Origin: an uncultured Desulfatitalea sp.
GTDB taxonomy: Bacteria > Desulfobacterota > Desulfobacteria > Desulfobacterales > Desulfosarcinaceae
Length of the DNA stretch: 64,000 nt
Direction of reading: 5' to 3'
NCBI GenBank assembly: GCA_937868765.1
Contig: CALMNL010000004.1
Location: 384,749 to 448,748 of the forward strand
The notes under the pieces were generated by a model. That model was not told where the DNA came from. It did not search any database and was given only the letters and a program-made list of their open reading frames with translations. Position 1 is the stretch's first letter, and each line of letters opens with the position of its first letter. Below, piece after piece: positions 60,616 through 64,000 of this stretch. The translations under genes were made by a program, and so were the position numbers.

Positions 60616-61302
60616 ATGAAATGCCCCGGACAAGACACCCAATTCTGGAACGCCAGCGCGATCTTCGAAGCCCCCTGCCCCCAATGCGGCCGCACGGTGG
60701 AGTTTTTCAAGGATGATACCACCCGCAAGTGCGGCGGCTGCGGCCACCGCTTCGTCAACCCCCGGATGGACTTCGGCTGCGCCGCCTACTGCCAGTTCGC
60801 GGCCCAGTGCCTGGGCGACCTGCCGCCGGAACTGGTGGCCCAGAAAGAGGATCTGTTCAAGGACCGCGTGGCCATCGCCGTCAAACGCCATCTGAAGACC
60901 GACTTCAAGCGCATCGGCCGGGCCGCCCGTCGGGCGCGGCACGCCGAACTGATGGTCGGCGACGAAAAGGGCCGCCTGGCGCCGGTGATCATCGCGGCTT
61001 ATGTTTGGGATCTGGACCCGGCGGGAACGACCGGCGAACGGCCCGAAGCCCGGGCCTTGCTGGAAGGACTGCAAGCCCCCCCGCCACTCGTGGCCAAAGT
61101 GTGCGCCATTCTCGACGGCGGGGGATCGCCCGAATCCGACGCGGCCCGGGATCATGCCCTGGTGGCCGATGCCGCGGCCATTGCCGAGCTCGAGGAACAC
61201 GGCCGGCAAACCGAGTCGGATTCCCCTGGCGCCCCGACCATTGCCGCGGCGCTGCGCTCCGAGGCCGGCAAAGCATACGCCCGCAAGCTCTTCCCCAACT
61301 GA
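60616..61302 (+). CDS. Zinc-ribbon plus degenerate HD-domain protein of the hcp operon
   Basis: A 228-residue protein. N-terminal zinc ribbon (about 20-48: CPQCG and CGGCGHR, with a further FGCAAYCQFAAQC). The rest has HD-phosphohydrolase-like helices: RARHAELM matches the first His, but the HD dipeptide site reads AAYVWDLDP where HD proteins have LLHDIG, so the metal-binding His is Trp; the terminal Asp may be in RDHALVADAAAIAELEE. I therefore expect no metal-dependent phosphohydrolase activity. ATG with AAAGGAGCGG. Its place between hcp and ferredoxin suggests a role in Hcp function or maturation, not known to me. Confidence 0.72.
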   Translation: MKCPGQDTQFWNASAIFEAPCPQCGRTVEFFKDDTTRKCGGCGHRFVNPRMDFGCAAYCQFAAQCLGDLPPELVAQKEDLFKDRVAIAVKRHLKTDFKRIGRAARRARHAELMVGDEKGRLAPVIIAAYVWDLDPAGTTGERPEARALLEGLQAPPPLVAKVCAILDGGGSPESDAARDHALVADAAAIAELEEHGRQTESDSPGAPTIAAALRSEAGKAYARKLFPN

Positions 61303-61332
61303 ACAGCGAAACCAGGAAAGTGATGGTGCCCC

Positions 61333-62079
61333 ATGAAACAAGTACGCAAGATCATCCAGATCGATGAAGAAAAATGCAACGGCTGCGGCAACTGCGTGAC
61401 CGGCTGCGCCGAAGGCGCCCTGGCCATCGTGGACGGCAAAGCCAAGGTCATATCCGATAACTTGTGCGACGGATTGGGGGCCTGCATCGGCGAATGCCCC
61501 CAGGATGCCCTCAAAATCGTGGAAAAAGAAGCCGAGGCCTTCGACGAACACGCCGTGGAGCAGCACCTGGCGGCCCAGGCCGCCGAAAAGCCCGAGGCCG
61601 CCATGGCCTGCGGATGCCCCTCGGCGCAGATCCAGAGTTTTACCCCCTGCGCCAAGGCCAACGCGCCGGGGCGGCAGGTTCCGCTGCATGGATCGGCCTT
61701 GTCGCACTGGCCGGTGCAGATCCGGCTGGTGCCGCCCACGGCCCCCTTCCTCAAGGGCGCCGACCTGCTGGTGGCCGCCGACTGCGTGCCCGTGGCGTTC
61801 CCGGCCTTTCACCAGGAGTTCCTGCGCGGCAAAACCGTCATGCTCGGTTGCCCCAAGTTCGACGACGCCCAGGCCTACGTGGATAAATTCACCGCCATCT
61901 TCAAGACCGCCGGCCTCAAGAGCATCACCGTGGTGATCATGGAGGTGCCCTGCTGCGCAGGTCTGCCGCGCATCGTGGAGGTCGCCCAGCGGGAGGCCGG
62001 CACGCGCATTCCAACCCGTCTGGTCGTGGTCAGCACCCGCGGCAACATCCTTCAGGAGCGCAAGGTCGTGGCCGCATAA
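61333..62079 (+). CDS. Two-[4Fe-4S] ferredoxin-type electron carrier
   Basis: A 248-residue iron-sulfur protein. Residues about 8-65 are a bacterial ferredoxin fold with two cluster motifs, CNGCGNCVTGC and CDGLGACIGEC followed by P. The remaining 180 residues carry Cys-containing segments (CGCPSAQIQSF, GCPKFDDA, VPCCAGLP) with an alpha/beta look; this architecture often accompanies hcp in anaerobes and may donate electrons to it. ATG at 61333; ribosome site is moderate. 30 bases after the HD-like gene. Confidence 0.87.
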   Translation: MKQVRKIIQIDEEKCNGCGNCVTGCAEGALAIVDGKAKVISDNLCDGLGACIGECPQDALKIVEKEAEAFDEHAVEQHLAAQAAEKPEAAMACGCPSAQIQSFTPCAKANAPGRQVPLHGSALSHWPVQIRLVPPTAPFLKGADLLVAADCVPVAFPAFHQEFLRGKTVMLGCPKFDDAQAYVDKFTAIFKTAGLKSITVVIMEVPCCAGLPRIVEVAQREAGTRIPTRLVVVSTRGNILQERKVVAA

Positions 62080-62186
62080 CCACGGTGCCCCGCCCCCGGT
62101 GACGGCATCGCTCCCGCTTGACGCCGATGGCCGGAATCTCTATTAGTGGATCCACATTCGGCATCCACCACCACCGGGGAGGGTTC

Positions 62187-62975
62187 ATGAGCACCATCGG
62201 GTTAGGCTTGTTGGCGAGTCTTTTGGCCGGGCTAGCCTCCGGTGTGGGCGCCTTGCCCATCCTTTTTTTCAAGCAGATTCCGGCGCGCATGGTCAATGTC
62301 ATGCTGGGAGGGGCCGCCGGTGTGATGCTGGCCGCCACCTCCTTCTCCCTGGTGGTGCCCGGCATCGAATACGGCAACGCGGTCTGGCCGGGCCTGGGGG
62401 TCTATGTGGTCATCGTCGGCATGCTCGCCGGCGCGGTTTTCCTGGACCGCGTGGACAACTGGCTGCCCCACGAACATTTCGCCATGCGCAAAGAGGGCAC
62501 CACCAGCACCGGCAAGGAAGGCCCGGACTCCCACCTTAAGAGAATCTGGCTGTTCATCTTTGCCATCACCATCCACAACTTTCCCGAAGGACTGGCGGTA
62601 GGAGTAGGCTTCGGCACCGGCGACGTAGGCGGCGGTACCAGCCTGGCCATCGGCATCGGCATCCAGAACATGCCCGAGGGTCTGGCCGTGGCCCTCCCTT
62701 TGCTCGGCCTGGGGTACAGCCGCACCAAGGCCATCGGCTATGCGGCCCTCACCGGACTGGTGGAACCCATCGGCGGCCTGTTCGGGGTCGGCGCCGTCAC
62801 CCTCTTCAGCCAGGTGCTGCCCTTCGGCCTGGCCTTCGCGGCCGGTGCCATGCTGTTCGTGATCAGCGACGAAATCATTCCCGAAACCCATTCCAAAGGG
62901 AGATCCCGCAGCGCCACCTTCGGGGTCATGGTAGGTTTCGTGATCATGATGGCCCTGGACAATCTGCTGGGATGA
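62187..62975 (+). CDS. ZIP-family metal transporter
   Basis: A 262-residue membrane protein of the ZIP (GufA) family with about eight helices. The metal-binding helix motifs HNFPEGLAVGVGFG and NMPEGLAVALPLLG are both present; the loop before them has His and acidic residues (HEHFAMRKEG). ZIP proteins import Zn2+ or other divalent metals. The ATG at 62187 has GGGGAGGG upstream; the longer frame is rejected. It is 107 bases after the ferredoxin gene and probably a separate unit. Confidence 0.92.
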   Translation: MSTIGLGLLASLLAGLASGVGALPILFFKQIPARMVNVMLGGAAGVMLAATSFSLVVPGIEYGNAVWPGLGVYVVIVGMLAGAVFLDRVDNWLPHEHFAMRKEGTTSTGKEGPDSHLKRIWLFIFAITIHNFPEGLAVGVGFGTGDVGGGTSLAIGIGIQNMPEGLAVALPLLGLGYSRTKAIGYAALTGLVEPIGGLFGVGAVTLFSQVLPFGLAFAAGAMLFVISDEIIPETHSKGRSRSATFGVMVGFVIMMALDNLLG

Positions 62976-63065
62976 TCTGGGCGGGTTGTAAACTATGAAT
63001 GCCCGACGCGCGTCTAAGCGGTTAAACCGGAGCCAAAAAGGCCCGAAGCGGATCAAAAAGGTGCA

Positions 63066-63689
63066 ATGAACCCCTACGACCTTTCGCATCGCCCTCGGGC
63101 CACCGGAAATGCCGAGCAGATCGTCCAGTGGGTCCGGCAGGCCCAGTCCGGCGACCGTGAGGCCTTCCATCGGCTGGCGGATCAATTTCAGGCGGAGATT
63201 TTTCGCATGATTTACTACCGCACACGGTCCAGGATGGATGCCGAGGACCTGACCCAGGATGTCTTTCTGCGGGCCTTCAAGTATATCGACCGGCTGGTGT
63301 CGCCGGAGCTTTTCCGCAGTTGGCTCTATCGCATCGCCGTGAACCGGGTGCGGGACCATCACCGCCGGCAGCGCATCAAGTCGATGTTCGGCCTGGTCTC
63401 CACGGACGACGAGGCGTTTCAAGAGACCGAAGAAATGGCCGTGCCGCCCGAAGCCACGCGCCAAATGGCACGGAGCCGATTCTGGGACCAGGTGCGTGAC
63501 ATCATGTCCCACCTGCCGCGCATGGAACGGGAGGTCTTCTACTTGCGCTTTTTCGACCAGCTCAGTATAAAAGAAATCACCGCTGCCATGCAAAAGAACG
63601 AAAGTACCGTGAAGACGCACTTGTACCGGGCCCTGAACAAGGTCAAAGCCGCTGCCGAAGCGGCCGGCCTGGGAGAGGATGATTTATGA
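63066..63689 (+). CDS. ECF-family RNA polymerase sigma factor
   Basis: A 207-residue extracytoplasmic-function sigma factor. Region 2 (about 30-95): YYRTRSRMDAEDLTQDVFLRAFK and WLYRIAVNRVRDHHRR, read in parts; region 4 (about 140-195): LPRMEREVFYLRFFDQLSIKEITAAM with KNESTVKTHLYRALNKVK. Good match to the RpoE group. Its stop codon overlaps the ATG of the following anti-sigma gene (ATGA), as usual for such pairs. ATG at 63066. Confidence 0.93.
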   Translation: MNPYDLSHRPRATGNAEQIVQWVRQAQSGDREAFHRLADQFQAEIFRMIYYRTRSRMDAEDLTQDVFLRAFKYIDRLVSPELFRSWLYRIAVNRVRDHHRRQRIKSMFGLVSTDDEAFQETEEMAVPPEATRQMARSRFWDQVRDIMSHLPRMEREVFYLRFFDQLSIKEITAAMQKNESTVKTHLYRALNKVKAAAEAAGLGEDDL

Positions 63690-64000
63690 ACAGCGAACAT
63701 CTCATCCACGATGAACTGCTTGTGGCCGTGGTGGATGCCGCCGACCTGGCCGCGGAAAAACGGGCCCACCTGGCCGCCTGCCCTGTCTGCACCAATGCCC
63801 GTGCGCGCCTGGAGGAGCGTTTCGTGCGCCTGGGCCGCATGGCCCATAAAATGGCGCCGGCACCGGCGCGGCCTTTCCGGCTGCCCACGGAAACATCGGC
63901 TGCATCCGGGTTTCGCTTCAAACCTTTGTGGGTCATGGGCTTGGCTGCGGCCATGCTGCTGGCCATGCTCATGGGCCGGTCCCTGGGCCCCGATTTCTGG
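63686..64000 (+). CDS. Anti-sigma factor with zinc finger, C-terminus outside window
   Basis: Partial, about 105 residues visible. N-terminal ZAS-type motif (HLAACPVC, with an upstream His) binds zinc and the sigma factor in this family. A single membrane helix begins near residue 82 (WVMGLAAAMLLAMLMG), so a periplasmic sensor part should follow outside the window. The start overlaps the sigma gene stop by four bases, giving translational coupling. In related systems the anti-sigma releases the sigma on envelope or redox stress. Confidence 0.85.
   Translation, partial: MNSEHLIHDELLVAVVDAADLAAEKRAHLAACPVCTNARARLEERFVRLGRMAHKMAPAPARPFRLPTETSAASGFRFKPLWVMGLAAAMLLAMLMGRSLGPDFW

Noticed and set aside
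58786-61812. 1008-codon minus-strand open frame over hcp and its neighbours
   Set aside because: Antisense to hcp, the HD-like gene and the ferredoxin, all with family motifs; it has no domain and biased composition.
1-64000. CRISPR array, tRNA, rRNA or insertion sequence
   Set aside because: No regular spaced repeats, tRNA-like T-loop/anticodon arrangement, rRNA sequence or transposase frame was seen.

Overview
This is a GC-rich, gene-dense bacterial chromosome segment. The gene content (hybrid-cluster protein with an HcpR-type regulator, an oxygen-sensitive 2-hydroxyacyl-CoA dehydratase with its ATP-driven activator, rubrerythrin-like protein, very long multi-PAS kinases, sigma-54 control of nitric oxide reductase) suggests an anaerobic, metabolically versatile deltaproteobacterium (Desulfobacterota, possibly Desulfobacteraceae/Desulfosarcinaceae). 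This is an inference from family content; there is no rRNA or other phylogenetic marker. I saw no tRNA, rRNA, CRISPR array, intact insertion sequence, integrase or phage gene.

Left part (1-22.6 kb): a divergent norB/norR pair with a sigma-54 promoter and three copies of a putative NorR half-site; two sensor kinases flanking a small HNH nuclease; an RNA-modification pair (RluA-type pseudouridine synthase, and a fused RsmG-SpoU methyltransferase) whose divergent 5' ends overlap; a CRP-like regulator next to a molybdopterin enzyme and a DUF1499 lipoprotein; a CHASE2 nucleotide cyclase followed by a FecR-TPR-beta-barrel fusion; and a copper/heavy-metal group (CopA, YHS protein, ZraP-like periplasmic protein).

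Middle (22.6-46 kb): a five-gene minus-strand operon for activation and reductive-type dehydration of a 2-hydroxy acid (acyl-CoA synthetase, two dehydratase subunits, activator ATPase, alpha/beta hydrolase); a soluble seven-PAS histidine kinase; a ThDP enzyme strongly resembling animal ILVBL/HACL2, facing a RidA protein; an ion-homeostasis run (mgtE with a structured leader, fluC, DUF190 plus four CBS domains, GalT-like enzyme); a diheme lipoprotein; a TPR lipoprotein; and an RND efflux pump with its membrane-fusion protein. About 0.6 kb of AT-rich sequence near 45 kb carries a strong dyad and a truncated leader-like gene start.

Right part (45.6-64 kb): a CheY-like regulator and a CbrX/CbrA-like locus (small membrane protein plus SLC5 transporter-STAC-histidine kinase); lytic transglycosylase MltF; an overlapping three-gene unit (adenylate/guanylate cyclase with an MshEN-like N-terminus, a NodB-fold LysM lipoprotein that has lost its metal ligands, a TPR/LysM protein); fumarase; rubrerythrin-like protein; the hcpR/hcp locus with mirrored FNR-like boxes, a degenerate HD-domain protein and a ferredoxin; a ZIP transporter; and an ECF sigma/anti-sigma pair cut by the window end.

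Themes: nitrosative stress is handled twice (norB/norR and hcp/hcpR), two nucleotide cyclases and a CRP-like protein suggest cAMP-type signalling, and the best candidates for new biology are the MshEN-cyclase/pseudo-deacetylase unit, the HACL2-like enzyme near the dehydratase operon, the degenerate HD protein in the hcp operon and the fused rRNA methyltransferase.
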